Of a stretch of DNA of 64,000 nucleotides, positions 53,470 to 61,932 are shown piece after piece. The DNA lies in contig NZ_WTSX01000006.1 in assembly GCF_009828745.1 (NCBI RefSeq), positions 98,477-162,476 on the forward strand, in the 5' to 3' direction. Position 1 is the stretch's first letter. The number at the start of each line of letters is the position of its first letter. The DNA is from Erysipelothrix anatis (lineage in GTDB: Bacteria > Bacillota_I > Bacilli_A > Erysipelotrichales > Erysipelotrichaceae). Made by a program: the position numbers and the translations under genes. The notes under the pieces were generated by a model. It had not been told where the DNA came from and did no database searches. It saw nothing but the letters and a program-made list of their open reading frames with translations.

Positions 53470-53492
53470 AAAACAGACATTTTGTCTGTTTT
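53470..53492 (-). terminator. Terminator of the 82-residue gene
   Basis: AAAACAGAC/GTCTGTTTT stem followed by T-rich sequence on the minus strand, just after the stop codon at 53495. Confidence 0.75.
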
Positions 53493-53494
53493 CA

Positions 53495-53743
53495 TTAAAG
53501 TGCACTCGAGAATACTTTAAGAAATCTTTTGAATATGGAATCGCGCTTATCAACAATAATCACTGACTTGTTTTCTAAGCGATCCCCATATTTTTCTGTT
53601 AGCAATGTTTCTGCTTCTTGTTCCATTTTGTGGTTTGCAACAAATTTTCCAACTTGTACTGCACCATATGTAACTCCCGCAACTGCGACACCTGCTGCAA
53701 CATACTTAATAATTTTACCCGTATTGTTATGATGTTTACTCAT
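53495..53743 (-). CDS. Small protein with one hydrophobic segment, 82 residues
   Basis: Not recognised. Polar N-terminus, an Ala/Gly/Val-rich hydrophobic stretch (about 11-32, small-residue helix), then a charged C-terminal half. Start behind GGAGGAATAGG. It precedes the ABC exporter pair but has its own terminator. The glycine/alanine-rich helix could associate with membranes. Confidence 0.7.
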   Translation of the reverse strand: MSKHHNNTGKIIKYVAAGVAVAGVTYGAVQVGKFVANHKMEQEAETLLTEKYGDRLENKSVIIVDKRDSIFKRFLKVFSSAL

Positions 53744-54222
53744 CCTATTCCTCCATTTCTAAAGAGCCTATGCTCTATCTATTTCAATTTTAACACAGTT
53801 TTTACTGTAAAAATACACCTGACACGACAACACATCATACTTTCTTCAAACTCTCATATAAAACGATACCTAAATCATTAAAATAATAGGTATAGAATTA
53901 TCATCTTTAAGTTCTTGCTAGGCCAAACCTGCTTCACTTTGATTAAAGAGAATTAGACGCGGCAATTCGTTTCTTTGATTATATAGTCAGGTACCAAAGA
54001 CGTGCCGTTATCCAACGCTAAGCCCAGTATATTAGCTTCACATGCATCATCCCAACAAATGATTCGCGTCCCTTTTCATTAAAATGTCGGCATGTACCGC
54101 TTGAATAAACCATAAACCTGAAGTTTGGATAAAACGCCATTCTTAATCTGCAGAAAATGATTCAGGATCACGGTTATCCCAAATATACCAACAGATTGAT
54201 AGTTACAATCGTTCCCATACAA
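53744..54222. other. 479-bp region without intact gene
   Basis: The left half (53744-53950) shows no coding signal beyond regulatory sequence of the 82-residue gene. The right half carries a decayed reading frame, entered separately. Confidence 0.55.
53953..54190 (-). pseudogene. Decayed protein-coding remnant with frameshift and internal stop
   Basis: On the minus strand two adjoining stretches read like real protein in different frames. The first, from about 54190, contains WDNRDPESFSAD, a stop, then EWRFIQTSGLWFIQAVHADIL. The second, from about 54075 to the stop at 53953, contains IICWDDACEANILGLALDNG and SLVPDYIIKE. No start or ribosome site is left. Both have natural amino acid composition, unlike random frames in this AT-rich DNA. 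The original family is not recognised. Confidence 0.5.
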
Positions 54223-54738
54223 TTACTTCATTTCATCTTTTAATATTGCGTAATAAAACTCATCCCACCATGTGTCTTGGAACGGAATACAGGCAATATG
54301 GTGGGCTTCACGGCGCATATTGAGTCGTTCCATCAATTTCCAAGAACTAGAATTTTGAGGTTGAGCCGTTGCGATGATCCGGTGAAGGGCACGGTTAGAA
54401 AAACCATCCACCATAATTGCCTTTGCTGCCTCAAACGCATATCCCTGTCCTTGATACTTTTTATTAAACACCCACCCAATCTCGTAAGTATGACCTTGAA
54501 ATACATCCATAAACGAAATATGACCAATTATCTTCCCTGACGATTTCAATTCAACCGGTAGATAATTATTCGTGTGTTCAGGGGCAACGATAAATTGTTG
54601 CAATTCCGACAGACTCTTAAACGTTTCTGGAATATAGTACATTGTTTCCTCATCCATCAGAAATTCAGCAGCATCCGTGACATCGGTAGCTACATAGTTT
54701 CTAATTATCAATCGTTCAGTTTCTAAGATTAGTTTCAT
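54223..54738 (-). CDS. GNAT acetyltransferase, RimJ/RimL type
   Basis: 171 residues beginning LILETERLIIRNYVATD, the usual start of RimJ/RimL-like proteins. The acetyl-CoA loop follows in WVFNKKYQGQGYAFEAAKAIM near 93-112, and the LHRIIATAQPQNSSSWKLMERLNMRREAH segment is also typical. Such enzymes acetylate ribosomal protein N-termini or small molecules. Monocistronic. Confidence 0.9.
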   Translation of the reverse strand: MKLILETERLIIRNYVATDVTDAAEFLMDEETMYYIPETFKSLSELQQFIVAPEHTNNYLPVELKSSGKIIGHISFMDVFQGHTYEIGWVFNKKYQGQGYAFEAAKAIMVDGFSNRALHRIIATAQPQNSSSWKLMERLNMRREAHHIACIPFQDTWWDEFYYAILKDEMK

Positions 54739-55058
54739 CTAAATTTCTCATTTCCTATATGTATACGTTCAACTTGAGAAGTAATGTTTCTTTTTAAGGT
54801 CGTTGTTTTTATCTGCTTTGCATACAAAAAAGCATCAATACGAATCATTCCAACACTTTAAGTGGTTAAATATCCTAACAAAAATGATTGATCCGATATG
54901 ATTAGAGAGAGTGAAAAAATCGCATTTACTAACCCTTGCATCTAATCTTTGCGCTACAGTATACGTTACTCCTCTAAATCCTTCTTCGCTATACTCAAAG
55001 TATACATGAAATTTCACGATAACAAAAAAACCGACATTAAAATGTCGGCTAACAGGTA
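54739..55058. other. 320-bp intergenic region
   Basis: Contains the terminator of the phn operon at its right side and the promoter region of the GNAT gene. A 60-codon frame (54835-55017, minus) starts with GTG and lacks a ribosome site, so I do not call it a gene. Confidence 0.5.
55031..55048 (-). terminator. Terminator of the phnDCEE operon
   Basis: CCGACATT/AATGTCGG stem followed by seven T on the minus strand. Confidence 0.85.
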
Positions 55059-55862
55059 TTATCCTAGTTTATTTCGAATCCATGAAGATAGAGCTTCAAC
55101 TGTAACCACCAGAAGAATTAATCCCCAAAGAAGCGCTCCTGCATCTGCCCAACGGAAACCAGACATTGCAAAAAGAAGTGGCGCTCCAATTCCACCAGCT
55201 CCTACAAGACCCAAAATTGAAGCATTTTTTACATTAATCTCAAAGCGATAAATTGAAATCGATGCAAAATTACCCATCAGTTGAGGAATTATTCCATAAC
55301 GAATTTTCTGCAACGTATTGCATCCTGCGGCGTCCAAAGATTCTATGATGCCATTATCCAAATCTTCAATAACTTCTACAAACATTTTAGAAATCATTCC
55401 AATTGAAGTAATCGCAAGTGTTAGTACACCAGTGAACGGTCCTGGCCCAGACACTCGAATTAACATTAGCCCATAAACAAACGGAGGAAAAGTCCGAATT
55501 ACTGTAATCATAAATGTTCCTATTGTTGCGAATTTACGACCTACAATATTTTGTGAAGATAAAAATGCAACGGGCACAGATAATACAAGACCAATAAAAG
55601 TACCTAAGAAAGCAATTGCTACTGTTTCAAAAACTAAGTAAGGAATTCCCTCTTTCGTAAAATTGAGTAATGCCTCCCAGTTGGGTGCAATCATCCCTTG
55701 AATAATACTATTAACTATTGAAAAACCATTGGTAACCAATCCGTTGAATTCAACATAAGGTAGACTCAATGCTGTAATCAGTAAAATAACACCCACAATA
55801 AAACAAGCTTGCTTAATATAACGCGGTCTATTTTCATACGTTTCTAAGATTCGTGTCGACAT
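55059..55862 (-). CDS. phnE: Phosphonate-type ABC transporter permease (PhnE family), second copy
   Basis: 267 residues, six membrane helices, with the permease loop DAAGCNTLQKIRYGIIPQLMGNFASISIYRFEINVKNASILGLVGAGGIG. FPPFVYGLMLIRVSGPGPFTGVL is a PhnE hallmark. Starts where the first phnE stops (one-base overlap). The last gene of the operon. Confidence 0.92.
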   Translation of the reverse strand: MSTRILETYENRPRYIKQACFIVGVILLITALSLPYVEFNGLVTNGFSIVNSIIQGMIAPNWEALLNFTKEGIPYLVFETVAIAFLGTFIGLVLSVPVAFLSSQNIVGRKFATIGTFMITVIRTFPPFVYGLMLIRVSGPGPFTGVLTLAITSIGMISKMFVEVIEDLDNGIIESLDAAGCNTLQKIRYGIIPQLMGNFASISIYRFEINVKNASILGLVGAGGIGAPLLFAMSGFRWADAGALLWGLILLVVTVEALSSWIRNKLG

Positions 55863-56683
55863 CAGATAAGCCTCTTTCTAATATAACGACTCAGCATTTC
55901 AATTAAAATAACACTGATTAGTAAAATGATAAGTATTGTTGATAAATTTTGATACTGGCGCCAACCAATATTTTCATTCATCAATGTCCCAATTCCACCT
56001 GCCCCAACATATCCCAATACAGCAGCCGAACGGATATTCATTTCTAAATTATAGAGAATAGAAGACAAGTACAAACCCGATATTTGTGGAACCACTGAGG
56101 CAATAAAAGCTTTGAAACGAGATGCACCCGTCGAGATACTTGCTTCAAAAGGTCCCATATCAACCAATTCAATTTGCTCATACGTCATTTTCGTAAGAAT
56201 CGAGAAAGTAAATAAGAAGATAGCAATCATCCCTGAAAATGTTCCCAATCCAAAGATGTAAGTCATGATTAGGGCAATAATTAATACAGGAATCGTTCGG
56301 AAGAAACTCATCACAAATCGAACGATGCCTCTCGCAATTCGATTTTGATTCATGTTACTTGCTGATAGATATGCCACAGGAAGTGCAAAAATACCAGCAA
56401 ACAATGTCCCTAAAAATGACATTGCAAATGTTTGAATCATCGGATTCATAACAGTAGACGCGTATTTCAGATTAGGCGGAAATAAACGACCGAGAAAGCG
56501 AAAGAACTCTTCACCTCCATTAATTAGCAAAATAAGATTAAAATTTGTAACTTTTGCACTAAAGTAAAGAAGCACCCCCACGATTACAATAACGATGATT
56601 CCGATTCGAAAAGGTGGCTTCACTTCTTTGCCATTGTTTAAAACAATTGGTTTTGGATAGAAAAGACTTTTAAGCTGTGACAT
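55862..56683 (-). CDS. phnE: Phosphonate-type ABC transporter permease (PhnE family), first copy
   Basis: 273 residues, six helices; FRTIPVLIIALIMTYIFGLGTFSGM and STGASRFKAFIASVVPQISGLYLSSILYNLEMNIRSAAVLGYVGAGGIG place it in PhnE. A permease pair is common in phnCDEE transporters. Its start overlaps the end of phnC by 14 bases. Confidence 0.92.
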   Translation of the reverse strand: MSQLKSLFYPKPIVLNNGKEVKPPFRIGIIVIVIVGVLLYFSAKVTNFNLILLINGGEEFFRFLGRLFPPNLKYASTVMNPMIQTFAMSFLGTLFAGIFALPVAYLSASNMNQNRIARGIVRFVMSFFRTIPVLIIALIMTYIFGLGTFSGMIAIFLFTFSILTKMTYEQIELVDMGPFEASISTGASRFKAFIASVVPQISGLYLSSILYNLEMNIRSAAVLGYVGAGGIGTLMNENIGWRQYQNLSTILIILLISVILIEMLSRYIRKRLI

Positions 56684-57452
56684 GTGTCGTCACTCCCATC
56701 AATTCATCCTCGGCTAAAGAACGTCCATAAACCTGTTTCAAGACTGCTTCGTCTACACTTTCACATGGGCCATCAAAAACAATAACTCCCTTGTTGATCC
56801 CTATTACACGTTTTGCATATTTAAGTGCAAGGTCAACGTGGTGCATATTAACAATAACTGTGATATTTGTTTTTTCATTGATTTTGACAAAATCATCCAT
56901 CACCTGTTGTGCTGTAATCGGATCTAATGACGCAACGGGTTCATCCGCTAAAATGATTTGCGGTTCTTGAGCCAGGCAGCGTGCTAATGCAACACGTTGT
57001 TGCTGGCCACCACTAAGTTCATCAGCACGATTATATGCTTTTTCTAAGATACCAACTTGATCCAATGACTCAAGTGCTTTGAGTGTATCTTCTTTTGAAT
57101 ACAAGCCCAATAAGCTTTTAAACCATGGCATTTCTGCGACGCGTGCTGTTAGCACATTTTTAAGTACTGTTGTTCGCTTAACAAGATTGAATGATTGGAA
57201 TACCATACCAATTTGTCGTCTGAATTTTCGAAGGTCCTTCCCTTTTAATTCCGAGACATTGCTACCATTAACCAAAAGTGTTCCATCAGTAATCGTATGC
57301 ATTTGGTTAACACTTCGAAGTAACGTTGATTTACCAGCACCTGAAAGTCCGATAATCGCAACAAACTCCCCTTGTTCTATCGTTAAGCTAACACCATCCA
57401 AGGCCTTGACGCCATTTGGATAAATTTTTGTTACATTTTGAAATTCAATCAT
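56670..57452 (-). CDS. phnC: Phosphonate-type ABC transporter ATP-binding protein PhnC
   Basis: 260 residues: Walker A GLSGAGKSTLLRSVN near 35, signature LSGGQQQRVALARCLAQEP near 148, Walker B IILADEPVASLDP, and PhnC-specific NMHHVDLALKYAKRVIGI. The ATG at 57452 follows GGAGGTCTCA; a GTG four codons upstream sits inside the ribosome site. Together with PhnD and the two PhnE it would import phosphonate, phosphite or a related ligand. Confidence 0.93.
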   Translation of the reverse strand: MIEFQNVTKIYPNGVKALDGVSLTIEQGEFVAIIGLSGAGKSTLLRSVNQMHTITDGTLLVNGSNVSELKGKDLRKFRRQIGMVFQSFNLVKRTTVLKNVLTARVAEMPWFKSLLGLYSKEDTLKALESLDQVGILEKAYNRADELSGGQQQRVALARCLAQEPQIILADEPVASLDPITAQQVMDDFVKINEKTNITVIVNMHHVDLALKYAKRVIGINKGVIVFDGPCESVDEAVLKQVYGRSLAEDELMGVTTHVTA

Positions 57453-57474
57453 TGAGACCTCCACAGACTTTTAA

Positions 57475-57498
57475 AAGGTGGGTTCGATGACCCACCTT
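57475..57498 (-). promoter_or_regulatory. Strong hairpin between phnD and phnC
   Basis: AAGGTGGGT/ACCCACCTT, a 9-bp GC-rich stem with six-base loop right after the phnD stop. The following TTAAAAG is too poor in T for full termination. It probably gives partial termination or protects the phnD message, so that the binding protein is made in excess over the membrane parts. Confidence 0.7.
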
Positions 57499-57504
57499 GA
57501 CTCA

Positions 57505-58527
57505 TTATTGTTTGTTTTTTAGCATATCCAATACTTTACGTGATGAATCATAATCAGCATCTGTTACTTCTTTATATCCGGTGTGGTTATAAATTGAGAT
57601 AGCTTCTTTTCCTTCATCCGTTTTAGCAATTTCAATAAATGAACGTTGTAATGCTTTCTTCAAGTCTGCATCAACAAGTTTATTTGAAATCGAAATCGTA
57701 TCGTTCATGATTTTATCTGTTACACCGATAACATCCGTTTGCTTCCAAATGTTTTCTTGGTTCCATTCTGTTGTCCAGTTTGTTTCAAAGTCACGGCGAA
57801 TGTCAGCATAACCGACTCCGACATCACATTGTCCAGTTGCTAAACGTGCTGCTGTATCAGGATAACCCGTTACTTCAACTTTATTTGCAAGATCAGAGAT
57901 CATTTTTCCTTCGAATTGATCTGCTAACCATAATGATGGGTAAACATAACCTGCGGATGATGTCGTATTTGAATGACACCATGATGCACTATTTAAATCA
58001 TCCCATGTTAATTTCATGCCTGCATTTACTTTATCAGCAAGTTCACGTCCTTTTGCAGATGTTCCTGCATAGATCAATGAACGGTAGAATGTGACTTGTT
58101 CTTCAACAGGTAATGTTGCTTCACCGTCATTCCACTCTTTTGCTTCCACAAAATCTTTATTCAAACCATCACGTGATGCCGCTAATGCAACATCAATGTT
58201 TCCGTCCTGTGAGTACATTGCATATGTACTTGCAGGAATGAATCCAATATGAGCCTGGCCAGCATCTAGTGCTTCCCCAGCAGCTTCATAATTTGGAGAT
58301 ACTTGGATATTAACATTTCCAACTTCATAGCCATCTTTAGCAAGTTCTGTTTTAATAAGACCTTTTAATGGTTCTGTCTTTGCAATGATTTCTTTTGAAT
58401 CACGACTTGGAATAAAGAACACCGTTAAAGTCTCTATTTTCTTGTCATTTCCTTTTTCACTTCCACTACTACAACCCGTTAAAACAAGTATTGAAACTAA
58501 AAGCACTAACAAGTATTTTTTCATCAT
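57505..58527 (-). CDS. phnD: Phosphonate-type ABC transporter substrate-binding lipoprotein PhnD
   Basis: 340 residues with lipoprotein signal LVLTGCSSG (Cys19) and the phosphate/phosphonate-binding fold. LTVFFIPSRDSKEI, VNIQVSPNYEAAGEALDAGQAHIGFIPASTYAM and DVGVGYADI are typical of PhnD. No C-P lyase (phnG-M) or phosphonatase gene is in the window, so the real ligand is open. Start ATG behind GGAGGAAATG. First gene of phnD-phnC-phnE-phnE. Confidence 0.92.
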   Translation of the reverse strand: MMKKYLLVLLVSILVLTGCSSGSEKGNDKKIETLTVFFIPSRDSKEIIAKTEPLKGLIKTELAKDGYEVGNVNIQVSPNYEAAGEALDAGQAHIGFIPASTYAMYSQDGNIDVALAASRDGLNKDFVEAKEWNDGEATLPVEEQVTFYRSLIYAGTSAKGRELADKVNAGMKLTWDDLNSASWCHSNTTSSAGYVYPSLWLADQFEGKMISDLANKVEVTGYPDTAARLATGQCDVGVGYADIRRDFETNWTTEWNQENIWKQTDVIGVTDKIMNDTISISNKLVDADLKKALQRSFIEIAKTDEGKEAISIYNHTGYKEVTDADYDSSRKVLDMLKNKQ

Positions 58528-58734
58528 TTCCTCCTGTAATACCTAAGTCTATAATTCCATACCATCACCTAGATTTCAAGTAAATCCATATAATTTACAC
58601 AATCATGACATTACTTGTATTTTTTAACACAAACATAACAATTCATGTTTTGTTTGGATAAACAAGACTTTGAATGAATTATAAGTCAGTGGTGAAAATA
58701 TATGATATACTTTCTGAAAGGAGATACATTATTT

Positions 58735-60699
58735 ATGAAACAACTGAAAATTGAAGATTTTTTAAACTATCGTTATCTTGGATCACTTAAAGCAAATCCA
58801 AGTAAAACACACGCAGCGTATGTTGTCTCAGAAGCACGCTATGATGACAACGATTATATACACAGTCTTTTCTTATTTGATGGAACACAATCTAAAAGAG
58901 TATTAGATTTGGACACGGATGCACGTTTCTACTGGGAACATGATGATACCATTCTTTTCCACCATACGACCAACAGTCAAGAAACAGAAGCAGTATCGCA
59001 GCAAAAAAGTATTATTTATCGTTATCATATTATTACGGGGATTATTGAACCAGCTTATACCTTCCCGATTGCTATTGGATCACTCAAGGTTCTTCAAAAT
59101 GGCAATCTCTTGATTACAGCACACATGAATACTGATGATCACATCCTATTTGATTCAGAAAAGCGTAATGACTATCTCGCAAAGATTAAAAAAGACACCA
59201 ATTACGAAGTTTTTGATAGTGTTCCTTTTTATGCGAATGGTGGCGGTTTTACAAAAGCAAAAATCGGACAAGCTTTTATCTATAATACTGAAGAAAGCAC
59301 CTATCATCCTATTGCAGAACAAAATGTGGATATCGCTTTGGCGCATTTTGATGAAACAACACAAATTGCTTACTTTTATAAGGAAATTCCAAATGGATTA
59401 CCTCAATTCCATGCAGACATTGTTAGTTTTAATACACAGACACAAGATATTATCGAAACTTTCAAAAACGATGCCTATATGATTTCAAATATGACCGTTT
59501 TAGACGGACAGATTTATGTCTTTGCATCGACAGGAAAAGCATTCGGTATCAATCAAAACTCAGATGTCTATCGCCTCGAAAATGATGCCCTTGTTCGCGT
59601 ATGTGAATTTGGACGTAGCTCATGGAACTCAGTTGGGAGTGATGTGCGTTTCTTAGGCAGTGCCCAAGAACACGTCATCGACAATAACTTCTATTTTGTT
59701 GGAACATATCAAGACCGAACTGTACTTTACTGCTTCGATGGCCAGACGATTGAAACGGTGTTTAGCCCTGAAGGAAGTATTGATGGTTGGATTAAATTAA
59801 ACGATCAATTCTTTGGGATTGGACTTTTCGATAATCGTCATCAGGAATTGTATGCCTTCAATTTCAGTGAAGCCACGTATACACTCCTTACGTCATTTAA
59901 TGCCGAATACTGGGATTCACACTACCTTGCAACGCCTCAACATATCCAATATGAAAGTAATGGCGATTTACTGGACGGTTGGGTCTTACTCCCGCAAGAT
60001 TATGACGCTATGAAACAATATCCCGCAATCCTTGATATCCACGGGGGTCCAAAAACAATCTATAATGCCGTGGTTTATCATGAAATGCAAGCGTGGGCTA
60101 ATCTTGGGTACGTTGTATTCTTTACAAACCCACATGGTGGCGATGTTTATGGCAATGAATTTGCCGATATTCGTGGTAAATATGGAACTATTGACTATTC
60201 CGATATCATGACGTTTACAGATCTTGTGCTAGAGCGTTACGCAATTGATCGCGCACGGGTCGGTGTTACGGGGGGATCGTATGGCGGATTTATGACGAAT
60301 TGGATTGTGAGTCATACAGACCGTTTTGCAGCTGCAGCAACACAACGTAGCATTTCAAATTGGATTTCGTTTTACGGAACATCGGACATTGGTGTTTACT
60401 TTGGTCCCGACCAAACAGGAGGATCACCATTCAAAAACTTGGAAGCGGCTTGGGAACAATCTCCATTGAAACATGCTCACGCGATTAAAACACCACTTCT
60501 CTTTATTCACTCCGAAGAAGACTACCGTTGTCCAATCGAACAAGCGATGCAACTCTTTACGGCCGTTAAACAGAATGGTGTTGAAACACGATTTGTTTGG
60601 ATTCGTGGTGAAAATCATGATTTGTCACGATCAGGCCGCCCACAATCACGACTCAAACGCCTTCAAGAAATTACAACTTGGATGGACACACACCTATAA
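58735..60699 (+). CDS. S9 family serine peptidase (prolyl oligopeptidase/acylaminoacyl-peptidase like)
   Basis: 654 residues: an N-terminal beta-propeller-like half (about 1-400) and a C-terminal hydrolase domain. The nucleophile Ser is in GVTGGSYGGFMTNWI near 519, Asp in HSEEDYRCPIEQAMQL near 597, and His in RGENHDLSRSGRP near 634, with the HGGPKTIY oxyanion loop near 436. No signal peptide, so cytoplasmic. The ATG at 58735 follows AAAGGAGATACATT. Degrades oligopeptides taken up or released inside the cell. Confidence 0.93.
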   Translation: MKQLKIEDFLNYRYLGSLKANPSKTHAAYVVSEARYDDNDYIHSLFLFDGTQSKRVLDLDTDARFYWEHDDTILFHHTTNSQETEAVSQQKSIIYRYHIITGIIEPAYTFPIAIGSLKVLQNGNLLITAHMNTDDHILFDSEKRNDYLAKIKKDTNYEVFDSVPFYANGGGFTKAKIGQAFIYNTEESTYHPIAEQNVDIALAHFDETTQIAYFYKEIPNGLPQFHADIVSFNTQTQDIIETFKNDAYMISNMTVLDGQIYVFASTGKAFGINQNSDVYRLENDALVRVCEFGRSSWNSVGSDVRFLGSAQEHVIDNNFYFVGTYQDRTVLYCFDGQTIETVFSPEGSIDGWIKLNDQFFGIGLFDNRHQELYAFNFSEATYTLLTSFNAEYWDSHYLATPQHIQYESNGDLLDGWVLLPQDYDAMKQYPAILDIHGGPKTIYNAVVYHEMQAWANLGYVVFFTNPHGGDVYGNEFADIRGKYGTIDYSDIMTFTDLVLERYAIDRARVGVTGGSYGGFMTNWIVSHTDRFAAAATQRSISNWISFYGTSDIGVYFGPDQTGGSPFKNLEAAWEQSPLKHAHAIKTPLLFIHSEEDYRCPIEQAMQLFTAVKQNGVETRFVWIRGENHDLSRSGRPQSRLKRLQEITTWMDTHL

Positions 60700-60705
60700 A
60701 ATTTC

Positions 60706-60725
60706 AAGCCTCATTATTGAGGCTT
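60706..60725 (+). terminator. Terminator of the S9 peptidase gene
   Basis: AAGCCTCA/TGAGGCTT stem followed by seven T. Confidence 0.85.
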
Positions 60726-60780
60726 TTTTTATACATTTTCTACGCTAGAAAGAGCTGCAAAAAAATCATAATAAAAAGTG

Positions 60781-60808
60781 TTGATTTTGTGAATCTGCGA
60801 TGTATAAT
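60781..60808 (+). promoter_or_regulatory. Promoter of the potD-peptidase transcript
   Basis: TTGATT, 16-base spacer, TATAAT, 75 bp before the potD start codon. Confidence 0.65.
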
Positions 60809-60839
60809 AAGTCTTGTGTCATGTATGACTAATCTTTTA

Positions 60840-60856
60840 GTTTAGTAATACTAAAC
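60840..60856. promoter_or_regulatory. 17-bp palindrome in the potD leader
   Basis: GTTTAGT-AAT-ACTAAAC, a perfect 7-bp inverted repeat about 32 bp past the -10 box. Candidate operator or RNA hairpin; no known regulator recognised. Confidence 0.4.
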
Positions 60857-60882
60857 AAATCAATACTAATTAAGGAGACAGT

Positions 60883-61932
60883 ATGAAAAAAATAACTATC
60901 GTATTCATTGCGCTACTTGCGCTTGCAGGTTGTGCTAACAAAGATACTACCAAACAAGAACTCCGAGTCTATAATTGGGGATCCTACATTGATGAGTCGC
61001 TCATTACAGAATTTGAAAAAGAATTCGACGCGAAAGTCATCTACGACAAGTTCGATTCCAACGAAGCAATGTATATCAAAGTTGCAAGTGAAGACTCTTA
61101 TGATGTGCTCTACCCTACCGATTATATGATTGAACGCTTACGCGTTGAAGACCGTCTTCAAAAACTAGACTATTCAAAAATTCCAAATTACACTGCAACG
61201 CTTGATAGTTTAAAAGGCCGTGCAATGGACCCCGCAGCTGAATATACTGCTGGTTACTTCTGGGGAAATGTAGGAATCGTGTATGACAAAACAAAAATCT
61301 CATTAACGGATTTAGAACAACAAGGTTGGAATATCTTCAAAAATGAAACCTATAAAGACCAGATATTCTTTTTAGATTCGGAACGAGATGCATTTATGGT
61401 CGCACTCAAAGCACTTGGTTACTCAATGAATACAACCAGTGAAACAGAATTACAAGAAGCGTTTAACTGGCTCAAAGATATGAACCAAAAAACACGTCCT
61501 GTATACATTCGTGATGAAATGATTGACAGCATGGTATCTGGAGTTAAACCAATCGGAACCATGTATTCTGGAGATGCAACATATGTTTTATCTGAGAATG
61601 AAAATATGGCCTTCTATGTCCCTACTCAAGGAACAAACTCATGGATGGATGCCATGGTCATTACTAAAAATGCAAAAAACGTTGATCTGGCTCATGAATG
61701 GATTAACTTCATTTTAAGCAAAGAAAGCCAACAACGTATCACCGAAGAAATTGGATACACTAGTGCGCGTCAAGATGTCATCGATATTGTCACGGGTACT
61801 GGCGGTGCATTTAACGGTATTGATTCATATGAAACACGTCAAAATTACAATCTCGATGAGAATTATCGTTTTGATGACGTAACACGCGTCACAATGGCGG
61901 ATTACTGGGTTAAAGTAAAATCTAATGGATAA
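60883..61932 (+). CDS. potD: Spermidine/putrescine-binding lipoprotein (PotD-like)
   Basis: 349 residues with lipoprotein signal LLALAGCANK (Cys17) and the PotD-type binding fold: LRVYNWGSYIDESLITEFEKEF, YDVLYPTDYMIERL, and a C-terminal FINxILSxES segment. Known members capture spermidine or putrescine for the PotABC importer. No potA, potB or potC lies beside it, which is unusual because potD normally ends that operon. Start behind TAAGGAGACAGT. It is followed by an M28 peptidase gene overlapping by eight bases. Confidence 0.9.
   Translation: MKKITIVFIALLALAGCANKDTTKQELRVYNWGSYIDESLITEFEKEFDAKVIYDKFDSNEAMYIKVASEDSYDVLYPTDYMIERLRVEDRLQKLDYSKIPNYTATLDSLKGRAMDPAAEYTAGYFWGNVGIVYDKTKISLTDLEQQGWNIFKNETYKDQIFFLDSERDAFMVALKALGYSMNTTSETELQEAFNWLKDMNQKTRPVYIRDEMIDSMVSGVKPIGTMYSGDATYVLSENENMAFYVPTQGTNSWMDAMVITKNAKNVDLAHEWINFILSKESQQRITEEIGYTSARQDVIDIVTGTGGAFNGIDSYETRQNYNLDENYRFDDVTRVTMADYWVKVKSNG

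Noticed and set aside
54835..55017. 60-codon ORF on the minus strand in the gap before the GNAT gene
   Set aside because: GTG start without ribosome site, immediately after a terminator, and no family resemblance.
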